Origin: Stanieria cyanosphaera PCC 7437
Lineage (GTDB): Bacteria; Cyanobacteriota; Cyanobacteriia; Cyanobacteriales; Xenococcaceae
Length of the DNA: 64,000 nt
Assembly: GCF_000317575.1 (NCBI RefSeq)
Contig: NC_019749.1
Location: forward strand, 44,588-108,587
Direction: 5' to 3'
The notes under the pieces are model-generated. The model was not told the DNA's origin. It worked only from the letters and a program-made list of their open reading frames with translations, and ran no database searches. A program made the translations under genes and the position numbers. Positions 43,061 through 51,811 of the stretch are shown piece after piece (position 1 is the first letter of the stretch; each line of letters opens with the position of its first letter).

Positions 43061-45487
43061 CTAATTATATTCTGCGATAAATTTCTCCATCTCGGCGGCG
43101 GCGGCTTCCATTGCCAAATTATTAAAACCCTCTTGAGCTAGAGTAGCGTAATTTTTGGCTTCTTTAACATTTTCAAGTTTTTTGGCAACTATAGCTAGAT
43201 ACTGATAACAAAAAGTACGAGAACGTCTATCTTGATGTTGCTCTGTAAGCTTTAGTAGAGAGAGTAATTCTTCTTTCGCTTCAGTTAGTAGATCTTGATT
43301 AATTAAAATTACAGCAATTCGGGCGCGAATATAAGCAATCCCTCTGTGATAATTGTTAGTTTTGGCAATTTTCAGTGCTGTTTGGTAGGTATCTAAGGCT
43401 GTTCCAAACTCTTGGGAGTGGGTATAAATTTCCGCTTGATAGTAGAATAATTGACATTTTTTTTCTGAGTAGTTGGGAATAGTAGTTGGCAGAGTTTGAA
43501 AGATTTGTTGACTGCGATCGCACCAGGTTTGGGCTGTTTTCCAACTGTTGGTTTGCGTTTGGCGGGTATAGAGAGCCGTAATATATAAGGATAAATCTAG
43601 TTGCCAATCTAGAGAACAATATTCTTTTAAATCCCAAGCTTCTCGTGCGAGTTTCATAGCCCGACCGCTAGCATCGGTTTGATCGATATGAGCCAAAGTT
43701 TGACTAAAATGAAATTTGGCTTCTGCTACCATTTGCCAATCTCGAGCTAAAATAGCGCGATCTAGTAGCCAATCCAACCAAATATTTCTTTCCGTCCAAT
43801 ATCCTAAAGTGCGAGTAAATCCTTTTAAACTTTGCCAAAAGGTTTTCACATCCAAATAGCGATTGTCGAGCGTACACCACTCAACTACAGAACGCAAATT
43901 TATCCATTCTACTTCTATCTCTCGATAATCATGCCACTCATCAGCAGACAGAGAAATATAAGGTTCGACTAATTCTAAATACCATTGCACCCAGCGAGCG
44001 CGAATTTGGGCTTGATAATCGGGTTGTTTCTCTAATTCTTGTTGCAGATATTCTTGGGTGAGGGAGTGAAGAGTATATTGTTCTGTTTTTTGGGGAAATA
44101 ATAGATATAGATTGGCTAGGTGTTGGAGATGAGAAGAGGCAATTTCTTCAGTTGTTCGATGTATGTATGCGATCGCTTTTGTGCTGGCAAATTGGTTAAA
44201 TAAAGCGGCAATTAGCAGATAGTGATAGGCGGGAGTGGGAGAGAGAGATTTAACTAAATCGGCAAAACAGAATTGGAGTAACTCATCAGGTGTATTATCT
44301 ACCACCATTCCAATCAGATTGTCTGGAATTCCTGTGGTGACAATTTGTGCCATTTGATAGGTAATAGCTAAAGGTAATCCTCCCGTTCGACTATAAATTG
44401 AGGTTATTTGCTCACTTTGAAGGATTCTTTGGAACTTTTTTGCTAAATCATCGATTAATTCTCCACCTGGTTGTGGTTGTAAGTGAGTTAGAGTAATCGA
44501 ACAACTATTGAGTTGAGGGAAGGGGATTCGACTAGTAAGGATAATTTTGACTGTTTCGGGAAAATGAGAAATTAGATTGGCAATAGTATCGCGATCTCTT
44601 ACTGTTTCTAAGTTATCAATAATTAGTAGAACGATTTTACGATCTAGATAATTTAATAGAAGTCGCAATTGTCGCTCGAAATCTAAAGAAGGTTCGAGAG
44701 GAAATTGTAAAGTGTCGCTTATGACTCGCACGATATCACCGAGATACTGCTCTGCTCCAAGTAATTTAGGCATTATATTATTGCCCACAACATGAGTAGT
44801 TTGAGCAGAAGTAAAAATTATCGCATCAAAGGAAAGAGTATTAGTCTTATCTTTACTAGCTTCCAGACAATAATAGGCTACTTCTAAAGCCAGTGCCGTT
44901 TTACCACTTCCACTCATTCCTTGAAGACAAATTATTTGTTCCCTACTTTTAGCAGAAAGTAATTCTAAGAGGCGATCTAGCTCGCTTTCGTAGCCAAAGA
45001 GTTTTGTATAACGACGAGGGGGAAGATTGTAAAGAGGAAGTTGTCGATTGAATTGAGTTGGATATATTGTGTACCAATGTTGTTCAAATGCTCGTAGATT
45101 TCGTTCGATATAAGCAAGTTCTTCGGGTGAATGCCAGAGTTTGAGAGTGAATATCCAGTTTTTGATCCCTCTATATGTGCCTTTATCATTTTTAACTCGT
45201 TTATCTTCTAAAAGTTTTAGCTTTTCTTCGAGTATCTCTTTGAGAAGATATCTCAGACGATCTTTGGAGTTGGAGGGTTTATCATTTGGCGAAGATGAAA
45301 ATGTTTCTATCAATTCAAATATCTTTGCATTTAATAGACTATCTAAAGTTGTGTCAACCTTCAAACTTGTTTGATGCCATTTGGTTTTTAATTTTAATGA
45401 TGATTTTAAAGGTGGATTTTTTTGAGAATCGTATTTAAGCAGGTTGTTTAATAGATTGCGTACTTCCTGTTTGAGTATTTCCGACAT
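43061..45487 (-). CDS. STAND NTPase (NB-ARC-like) with TPR-type C-terminus
   Basis: The start is placed at ATG 45487 (M-S-E-I-L-K-Q-E); a TTG at 45538 would add 17 residues. In this numbering an N-terminal region of about 165 residues precedes the NTPase. The P-loop is G-M-S-G-S-G-K-T (about 190-197). Walker B is I-V-L-L-I-I-D-N-L-E, the sensor I-L-T-S-R-I-P, and the G-L-P-L-A box follows. After a winged-helix-like part, TPR-like helices run to the end. Such proteins work as NTP-gated switches that sense an invader and activate an effector. The N-terminal part is not a recognised effector, so the effector may be a neighbour. Confidence 0.85.
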   Translation of the reverse strand: MSEILKQEVRNLLNNLLKYDSQKNPPLKSSLKLKTKWHQTSLKVDTTLDSLLNAKIFELIETFSSSPNDKPSNSKDRLRYLLKEILEEKLKLLEDKRVKNDKGTYRGIKNWIFTLKLWHSPEELAYIERNLRAFEQHWYTIYPTQFNRQLPLYNLPPRRYTKLFGYESELDRLLELLSAKSREQIICLQGMSGSGKTALALEVAYYCLEASKDKTNTLSFDAIIFTSAQTTHVVGNNIMPKLLGAEQYLGDIVRVISDTLQFPLEPSLDFERQLRLLLNYLDRKIVLLIIDNLETVRDRDTIANLISHFPETVKIILTSRIPFPQLNSCSITLTHLQPQPGGELIDDLAKKFQRILQSEQITSIYSRTGGLPLAITYQMAQIVTTGIPDNLIGMVVDNTPDELLQFCFADLVKSLSPTPAYHYLLIAALFNQFASTKAIAYIHRTTEEIASSHLQHLANLYLLFPQKTEQYTLHSLTQEYLQQELEKQPDYQAQIRARWVQWYLELVEPYISLSADEWHDYREIEVEWINLRSVVEWCTLDNRYLDVKTFWQSLKGFTRTLGYWTERNIWLDWLLDRAILARDWQMVAEAKFHFSQTLAHIDQTDASGRAMKLAREAWDLKEYCSLDWQLDLSLYITALYTRQTQTNSWKTAQTWCDRSQQIFQTLPTTIPNYSEKKCQLFYYQAEIYTHSQEFGTALDTYQTALKIAKTNNYHRGIAYIRARIAVILINQDLLTEAKEELLSLLKLTEQHQDRRSRTFCYQYLAIVAKKLENVKEAKNYATLAQEGFNNLAMEAAAAEMEKFIAEYN

Positions 45488-45568
45488 TATAAAAAAAAGA
45501 TTACAAAAAGAGTTTACCGATTGTATCTGTTTGCCCAAACTACATTTGTAATAAAGGTTTCAAAGAAA

Positions 45569-45608
45569 GATCGAAATCTTTGACAAAGTTTATTCGTTCC
45601 CCGAGTAT
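45569..45608 (+). promoter_or_regulatory. Promoter-like element, copy 1
   Basis: GATCGAAA at 45569-45576, TTGACA at 45580-45585, then 17 bases to GAGTAT at 45603-45608. About 40 bases here closely match those at 47789-47828 (AA/GTTTATTCGTTC against GAGTTTGTTCGTTC). It drives the gene at 45669 by position. Confidence 0.5.
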
Positions 45609-45668
45609 CGATAATTATCGACGTTTTGCCGACTTTAAAGTTGAAAGTAATATTAAAGATTTTGAACG

Positions 45669-46169
45669 ATGAGTGACAAAATTACGTCTGTTGCCGATCT
45701 GGGAAAGTACAAAGATATCGTCCATCAATCTGCCTTGGCCTCCGCAGGTCTGGCAGTTCCCGGAACATTTGTTCCTGGGGTCGATCTACTTGGCGTTAGT
45801 GGAGTTTGGATTAGTATGATTTATCGCATCGCTGAAACCTCTGGCAATGGCTATATTGAGAAAGGTGCCATTCAGCGTTTTTGTGTCAACCTCGCTCAAG
45901 GTGCAGGTTCGTATTATTTTGGTAGCAAAGCGTTGCAATGGCTATTAATTGCCACTGGCGTGGGAGCGATTGGTGCTGTAACACTTAATTCAGCACTAAA
46001 TTATTTATATACTGCTCGCCTCGGTGTTTATATTGCCGAACAATTCGATCGACCAGATTTTCATATGGAAAATGTTTTTTCTGGGATCGGTTCTATTATT
46101 CCTATCATGTTTGCTATTCCTTCAATCGATGAATTAAAGTTTGTTTTTGGCATTACGAAGGATGTATAA
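45669..46169 (+). CDS. Small membrane protein with DUF697-like glycine/alanine spans
   Basis: Two long hydrophobic, Gly/Ala-rich hairpins (A-S-A-G-L-A-V-P-G-T-F-V-P-G-V-D-L-L-G, then L-L-I-A-T-G-V-G-A-I-G-A-V-T-L) recall DUF697, a membrane domain often linked to Era-like GTPases. The 166-residue protein has no catalytic motif. It could anchor or gate a membrane-acting complex encoded in this island. A promoter-like sequence shared with 47.8 kb precedes it. Confidence 0.5.
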   Translation: MSDKITSVADLGKYKDIVHQSALASAGLAVPGTFVPGVDLLGVSGVWISMIYRIAETSGNGYIEKGAIQRFCVNLAQGAGSYYFGSKALQWLLIATGVGAIGAVTLNSALNYLYTARLGVYIAEQFDRPDFHMENVFSGIGSIIPIMFAIPSIDELKFVFGITKDV

Positions 46170-46422
46170 ATTTTAACTGTTTTATTAATAAAACAAACAT
46201 ACTTCACTGAGATAAAAAGACACATCTTTTTGAAAAAAAGGATTTTTAAAACTGCTATTGGGGAGACTGTACCAAAAAACAATCTAACTTTGCTACGGCA
46301 TTTTTTGCCACTACTTCCTTAGCTGTGGATGCAACCTCCCTTTTCATGGTATTTGACAGCGTAAATTTTATAACTTTTTCGATTCTTCAAGAATTTTGCT
46401 TTGATTTTAAAAAGGTTGATTA

Positions 46423-46728
46423 ATGTCTCAAGTAAGAATACATATATGGCACGATCGAAAGGGTCGAATTACAGCAATTGGTTATTCTCCTCTCTTTTAT
46501 AAAGTTTCAGTCATTCCTCCAGAAAATCATTCTGTATTAGAAATTAAAATCGACGAACATTTAATTGACAGGTTTTACCAGGCTAAAACAATTGCTCAAA
46601 TCGATTTGCCCAAATCGTTTTATTTGCAATTATTAAATCTCAGTAGCGAGCATATACTCAATCGCGATCGCTTCGTGTCTCAGTATAACCAAGATCGTTC
46701 TTTTGATGTCATTAAAAAACCCACTTGA
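46423..46728 (+). CDS. Small uncharacterised protein, 101 aa
   Basis: The product begins S-Q-V-R-I-H-I-W-H-D-R-K-G-R-I-T-A-I-G-Y-S and continues with helix-like parts. It has no signal or membrane segment. It lies between other small island genes on the same strand. The 250 bases before it are empty. No family recognised. Confidence 0.5.
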   Translation: MSQVRIHIWHDRKGRITAIGYSPLFYKVSVIPPENHSVLEIKIDEHLIDRFYQAKTIAQIDLPKSFYLQLLNLSSEHILNRDRFVSQYNQDRSFDVIKKPT

Positions 46729-46832
46729 ACTAAAAGTACTCGAACAATCTAATTGTTTTCTATTCCTTGCATGAATTCATAATTCTATTCGTACAAAAAA
46801 ATATCCAACAAACAAGAGAAGGAGATTTTAAA

Positions 46833-47096
46833 ATGCCTGATACAACTTTAGTTACTGTAGTTCAAAATTTTGATTGGGATGCTACTAATGCAGCAGCTAA
46901 AATTTTGATTCAATTAAGAAATGGCGATCAATACTTCGTTTGGTATGACTGGTACGATAACCAAGTTGTCCCCAAAGTTGGTTCGGCAGTTACCCTTACC
47001 TATTCAGGATATGGCTCTGGAATAGATTTTCACAAATTAATTAATGTTGGTACTGGAAAAGAAACTCGCGTGCTTCGATTTGCAAAAGCTAATTAA
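46833..47096 (+). CDS. Small beta-rich protein, 87 aa
   Basis: A strong ribosome-binding site (GAAGGAGA) fixes the start at ATG 46833. The frame is open further upstream but those residues lack likeness to the rest. The protein has alternating strands with aromatic residues (I-L-I-Q-L-R-N-G-D-Q-Y-F-V-W-Y-D-W-Y-D-N), as in small beta-barrel or lectin-like folds. Unknown function. Confidence 0.55.
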   Translation: MPDTTLVTVVQNFDWDATNAAAKILIQLRNGDQYFVWYDWYDNQVVPKVGSAVTLTYSGYGSGIDFHKLINVGTGKETRVLRFAKAN

Positions 47097-47227
47097 GCAC
47101 TTGTCAGACATGTTGGCGGTACATAAGATTCGTGTGACAAGAGGTTGCCTACTTTTGAAATCATTGAAAGTCATTACTGAGTCAAACTATAGAAGGCAAA
47201 TTCGCTCGTTTTTTCTGCAAATACAAA

Positions 47228-47722
47228 ATGCTTATATCTGCTTTGAATTTTTGGCCCAATCTAGAAAAGCCTTTTCAAACATCTATGGAAGACATAGCTA
47301 CATATACGCCATTTCAATTAACTTTTGCAGTACAGGAAATAATTATTTTTGAGCAATTAAAGGGTCGAAATGAATGGAAATCTCAAGCTTTCGACATGGT
47401 AGCAGGAGCTATATGGCAGTTTAATTCTAATGGAACCTTTTTTTTTGCCCCTGCTAATGGCAGAAAAGATATGTTTCCGTTACAAGGGAATTACGTTACA
47501 CAAGGAAATAGGGTTGTCTTTGAAGGCATGACTTTTTTATCTGTATCAGCCTCCGTAGCAAGTACTTGGTGTTTTGGAGAAATAGATTTTAATGTCAACC
47601 CACCAATAATGAATATGGAATGGGGAAATGATAGTAGTACTGCTGCTATGGTTAGCAATACTCTATTTGACTCGAATCTAAGTTCGACCTATCGCACTAC
47701 GCTCGTTCTCCGACAAATTTAA
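47228..47722 (+). CDS. Uncharacterised beta-rich protein, 164 aa
   Basis: The start is uncertain; ATG 47285 (M-E-D-I-A-T-Y-T-P) is an alternative. The chain has strands with Asn, Gly and Trp (G-A-I-W-Q-F-N-S-N-G-T-F-F-F-A, N-M-E-W-G-N-D-S-S), like a small beta-barrel. It is one of four small genes between the NTPase and the GTPase operon. Not recognised. Confidence 0.45.
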   Translation: MLISALNFWPNLEKPFQTSMEDIATYTPFQLTFAVQEIIIFEQLKGRNEWKSQAFDMVAGAIWQFNSNGTFFFAPANGRKDMFPLQGNYVTQGNRVVFEGMTFLSVSASVASTWCFGEIDFNVNPPIMNMEWGNDSSTAAMVSNTLFDSNLSSTYRTTLVLRQI

Positions 47723-47788
47723 AAAATTTAAAGCAAGTTTAATTAGTTTTAATGATAAATCTTTAGTCGAGCGAGGGTTCTGAGAAAA

Positions 47789-47828
47789 GGTCGAAAAACT
47801 TGACAGAGTTTGTTCGTTCTTTAAATAT
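47789..47828 (+). promoter_or_regulatory. Promoter-like element, copy 2
   Basis: GGTCGAAAAACTTGACAGAG includes TTGACA at 47800-47805; 17 bases later AAATAT (47823-47828) fits a -10 box. Its likeness to 45569-45608 suggests shared regulation. The next intact gene downstream is the GTPase at 48401, with a broken frame between. Confidence 0.5.
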
Positions 47829-47876
47829 TTAATGTAGTTTCTGTGATTTTAAGGATTGAGCGAGCATAATTTCTAA

Positions 47877-48191
47877 TCTAGCGATCATTTTTCTCTCAAG
47901 TTTAACCAAAATATCTCTATTTGCAATACTTCATTACTTTTTTCTGAGGAGTTATTTAATGTCCAAATTTGTAGCCCAGGAGGATTAGGCTTACCTGTTG
48001 ATATATCAGTTCGAGATTTGATTGACAGTTTCAAGAAGCTTTGGACTAATTTAAATCATGAACATGATTTTGAATTTGAAAAGCAATTGGCTCTCAAGGA
48101 ATTTTATAAAACTGATGTTGCCAAATTGTCTAAGGGTCAAAGAATTAGAGTAATGGCATTCTTAGCATTAGCAAAGCGAACTTTCAGCTAA
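47877..48191 (+). pseudogene. Open frame without a start, unknown protein remnant
   Basis: A 105-codon open frame reads L-P-V-D-I-S-V-R-D-L-I-D-S-F-K-K-L-W then K-L-S-K-G-Q-R-I-R-V-M-A-F-L-A-L-A-K. It is protein-like but lacks ATG, GTG or TTG until late (a TTG in R-D-L-I-D). It could be a damaged island gene or start at a rare codon after the AGGAGG at about 47979. The rest of 47723-48400 is empty except the promoter-like element. Confidence 0.35.
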
Positions 48192-48400
48192 ATAATGTAG
48201 CAAATACCAGGTTTTTCAGATAAAAATAAATATTGTTAAGTTATTTCTAAAAAAAATCTGTAATCACCTTTATTTCAGCTAATTACGGGTCTTACTTATA
48301 TAAAGAAGCTATTTGTATATCTCAATCTACCTCTCCAATAACTAATTACCAATCATCACTAGCAAATCGCTTAAGAACTTATTTTAGTGGCTTTAGGATA

Positions 48401-50563
48401 ATGGCTTTAGAAAAATCTCAGATCATCAACGATATTATCAGCAAGCGCAAAACTACTGCTGCTGAACCGAAACAAAAACAAGAGAAGTTAAAATCTTTGG
48501 AGGCTTCACTGCGTAAACTCAAAACACAAAAGCAAACTCTTTTAGAAAAACCTGGAATAACTCCTAAACTTATCGAACGACTGAAGCAAATTAATTTTTC
48601 AGTATTGATTGAAGAAGCTATTCAAGAACAACAGGTATGGGAAAATCTCTGGAAACGCTTTGAACGTAATTCAATAAATATTGGTGTTGTTGGTCTAGCT
48701 CGCCAAGGGAAAAGTACTTTTCTTCAAGCGGTATCTGGATTAACAGACAATGAAATTCCCAGTAGCGATGGACAGCCATGTACTACGGTTCAAAGTAACA
48801 TTTTTCACTCCGAGGGAATAACTTCTGGTGTAGTTCATTTTCATTCCGAAAAATCTTTTTTAGAGGAAGTGATTGAACCTTATTACCAAGCATTAGGTTT
48901 TCCTAATCCTCCTCAAACCTTGACCCAATTTCGTAATGTGTCTCTTCCCTCGATGCCTATTAATCATGGTCAATTAGCTAAAATTGAGTCACTTTATAAA
49001 CATCTAAAAGATGAATACCATCTTAATTTTGATAAGTATGCAAACTCTCTAAAGCCAGAAAAATGGCGTAAGGAAATTGCTCAAAGTGAAATTAAACAAT
49101 ACGTCTCACAAGAATATGACAGTAATAGTAATCCTAAATTCTTCAATCATTTAGCAGTCGAAAAAGTCGAAGTTTCTTGTTCTTTTCCTAAAGTTGACGT
49201 TCAACAGATTGCTTTGGTTGATATGCCTGGCTTGGGAGATACTAGACTAGGAGATGCGGAACGTATGATTTCTGCACTAAGTCAGGATGTTGACTTTATT
49301 CTCTTTATTCGCAGACCTAATAAGATGGGAGATTTTTGGGGAGAAAAGGATATAAATTTGTATGATACAGCTTCTAAAGCACTTGAGGAAAAATTACCTT
49401 TAGAAGAATGGTCTTTCATGCTGCTCAATTATGATGGAGAAAATCGTCAACGATGTAAAGATTTTGAGAATACAAGAGAGCAAAAGGGGATTAGAGTTAA
49501 GCAATGTCTAACAGCTAACTGTAACAACTCTATAGAAGCCAATCAAGTTTTAGAGCAGGTTCTTGAATATTTAGTCGAAAATATAGTCCGTTTGGACAGA
49601 CAATATATATCTGCATCTTTAAGTAGTCTCAAAAGTCTGCAATCTAAAGTAGAGCAAGAGTTAACCAGGGCAAAAGAACTTATTGAGGATTATGGGGATG
49701 GTCATGCTGAATATGTATCTTTTAGAGAGAATTTAGTTAAGCAGCTATATGAAAAAATAGAAGACTTCCGTGAAAAAACACGTCTTCTAAAAGATCAACC
49801 TAGTAAAGAATTTATCAATCAAGTAGATATAGCTATTACTAATTGTCAGGATAATCCTGGTTTTCCTAGTTCCGAAGAGATCAAAGTTTGGATCAAAAAA
49901 GAAGGTATTCCCAATGAACCGCATTTTAGAGCCATTCAACAAATGCGAGCAACTTTTCTACAACATTTTCATTTTTTAGAAATAGAACTAAAAGACTTCT
50001 TAAATAAAACAAAATTGGAGATTGTTGAAATCTTTGTTGATTTAGGATTGGGTAATTTAAATAACAAACAAGGCTTAGAATCCTTAAAAGCGATGGCAAA
50101 TGAATTAAATGATAGTTTCCCGAAACTCAAGTTAGGCTTTAAATTTCTGGCTTCTTTTGAGATTTCTTATCGAGGTTTTCTTCAATCGAAGGTTTGGCAA
50201 GAAATTAGCGATAACAGTATTTTTCCTTTACCTCTAGGTCAACCTTTTAATGGTTCTTTTGGTAATGTTGAGGACATTATACTTGACCTCAAGCAACGGC
50301 ATCAAAAAGCAATTATTATTTGTCAGGAAACATTAAAAAATCTGGCACTTTCAATTACGAATGTACAGATTTCTATGGTTGAAGAATTTGCAGATCATAT
50401 TACTCGTGCCAAAGATATAGAACAAGAGTGGGACATTTTATTAGGAAAATATCGTTCTCAAGTCTGGACAGAATTTAAAGATTTGGAAGAACGCAAAGAG
50501 CTTCAACAACAGTGGAATAGTTTAGTCAAAGAAGCTTTTCTAGAAAATCAAAAACTTAATTAA
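48401..50563 (+). CDS. Dynamin-like/P-loop GTPase with long coiled-coil regions
   Basis: A coiled coil (residues 15-50) precedes the G domain. G1 is G98-L-A-R-Q-G-K-S-T106. G3 is D274-M-P-G-L-G-D-T. A possible G4 is L-L-N-Y-D-G-E near 343. The remaining 300 residues are helical and could form a stalk, as in bacterial dynamin-like proteins. It is the first gene of a run of four with gaps of 21, 57 and 95 bases. In conflict systems such GTPases act as sensors or membrane-remodelling effectors (inference). Confidence 0.75.
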   Translation: MALEKSQIINDIISKRKTTAAEPKQKQEKLKSLEASLRKLKTQKQTLLEKPGITPKLIERLKQINFSVLIEEAIQEQQVWENLWKRFERNSINIGVVGLARQGKSTFLQAVSGLTDNEIPSSDGQPCTTVQSNIFHSEGITSGVVHFHSEKSFLEEVIEPYYQALGFPNPPQTLTQFRNVSLPSMPINHGQLAKIESLYKHLKDEYHLNFDKYANSLKPEKWRKEIAQSEIKQYVSQEYDSNSNPKFFNHLAVEKVEVSCSFPKVDVQQIALVDMPGLGDTRLGDAERMISALSQDVDFILFIRRPNKMGDFWGEKDINLYDTASKALEEKLPLEEWSFMLLNYDGENRQRCKDFENTREQKGIRVKQCLTANCNNSIEANQVLEQVLEYLVENIVRLDRQYISASLSSLKSLQSKVEQELTRAKELIEDYGDGHAEYVSFRENLVKQLYEKIEDFREKTRLLKDQPSKEFINQVDIAITNCQDNPGFPSSEEIKVWIKKEGIPNEPHFRAIQQMRATFLQHFHFLEIELKDFLNKTKLEIVEIFVDLGLGNLNNKQGLESLKAMANELNDSFPKLKLGFKFLASFEISYRGFLQSKVWQEISDNSIFPLPLGQPFNGSFGNVEDIILDLKQRHQKAIIICQETLKNLALSITNVQISMVEEFADHITRAKDIEQEWDILLGKYRSQVWTEFKDLEERKELQQQWNSLVKEAFLENQKLN

Positions 50564-50584
50564 CAATAAATTCAGTAAAATTTA

Positions 50585-51754
50585 GTGAATATATTACGCA
50601 TGATTAAACGCAGAGATTTTAATGCAGAACCGATCCGTCTAGGTATTTGGGGCGTATCGGAATCTGGAAAAACTGTTTATTTAGCAAAATTATATAGAAT
50701 GTTGCTAAAAGAGGGATGGAAAATTCGTATTAGTGGTGACTATAAAGATTTTTTGGAACAAGCTATAGAAAAACTAGACAATAGAGAACTCCCTAATGCG
50801 ACAAATACTTCAGACGAACAGATAAAAACTTGTCAGTATCGGATTAGTAATGATAACTTTCAAGAAACAGGAAAAAAGGTTCAAGCGGTTATCGACTTTT
50901 TTGATATAGCTGGTGAATATTATGGAGGAGAAAATAAAATTAGATATAGAGAAGAGTTGAGAATCAATCTGAATGGGGAAGAAGTTACTCTGATTGATTA
51001 CTTGTTGAGTTGTGATGGCATTCTATTTTTGCTCGATTACTGGAGAAATAGTAACAAAACAAGTAATGGAAAGTCTCAACTTCAGCTATTGGAAGAATTG
51101 TTCAGAGAAATGTTTGAAAGACGAGAATATTTAGATTCTAAAGTAAGCAATCGAAAACAAAACAATAGTTTTGAACAATTAGAATCTTATGTTGTTTTTG
51201 CTGTCACTAAAGCAGATCATGAAGATATCGAAAATTCGGGCATGAGTTCGATTGAACTAGTCAGTAAAGTTTTGAATTTTGATCCTAAGACTGAAGATAT
51301 TATTAATTGGTTTGATAATTATTTTTATGTAGATAAGAGTAAGTTGGCAAGACAAATTGACGATGGCTATTATGAAAAACCAAGCAAATTCCATCGTTGT
51401 CAATTTTTTGCTGTTTCAGCAATAGGATCTTATTACGATGAAAAATCCGGAAGATCGAAATCAGGTGTAATTATTCCAGAAAAACCCAATCCCGATCCTC
51501 AAGAAAGAAAATCTGATGATGTGTTTAGTCCCAAAGGAGATAAAGTTTCTAATCCTAGCGATCGCTTTGGTGGAAGAGAACGTAAAGATCGCAACCAAAA
51601 ACCCAAACCCCAGATTCTTAAAGGGGTAAGACTAGAGCCAATGAATGTGGTCGAACCTATTGAGTGGTTTATAGAAGGAATTTTAAAGAACCCACCAAAG
51701 CTTCCATCAATTCATACTAATACTCCTACTCCTGGTGAGAATGAAAAAGAATAA
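50585..51754 (+). CDS. Second GTPase of the operon, DO-GTPase-like
   Basis: The start is GTG at 50585 or ATG at 50600. G1 is G23-V-S-E-S-G-K-T30, G3 is F-D107-I-A-G110, and G4 is V-T208-K-A-D211. An insert of about 50 residues lies between G1 and G3, and a Pro/Lys-rich unstructured tail (about 300-360) ends the protein. The layout fits the bacterial double-GTPase-type families found with GAP1 proteins. It lies 21 bases after the first GTPase. Confidence 0.7.
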   Translation: MNILRMIKRRDFNAEPIRLGIWGVSESGKTVYLAKLYRMLLKEGWKIRISGDYKDFLEQAIEKLDNRELPNATNTSDEQIKTCQYRISNDNFQETGKKVQAVIDFFDIAGEYYGGENKIRYREELRINLNGEEVTLIDYLLSCDGILFLLDYWRNSNKTSNGKSQLQLLEELFREMFERREYLDSKVSNRKQNNSFEQLESYVVFAVTKADHEDIENSGMSSIELVSKVLNFDPKTEDIINWFDNYFYVDKSKLARQIDDGYYEKPSKFHRCQFFAVSAIGSYYDEKSGRSKSGVIIPEKPNPDPQERKSDDVFSPKGDKVSNPSDRFGGRERKDRNQKPKPQILKGVRLEPMNVVEPIEWFIEGILKNPPKLPSIHTNTPTPGENEKE

Positions 51755-51811
51755 ACTATTCTCCGAATCAAAAGTTAGAAAAAATATTTGAATTAATTTA
51801 ATTAATAGCCA

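Noticed and set aside
46170..46422. Third copy of the shared promoter-like element (TTGACA at 46353)
   Set aside because: The flanking bases do not match the other two copies and no -10 box is well placed.
47044..47352. 102-codon plus-strand frame overlapping two small genes
   Set aside because: Overlaps the end of a gene with a strong ribosome-binding site and has no own start signal; shadow.
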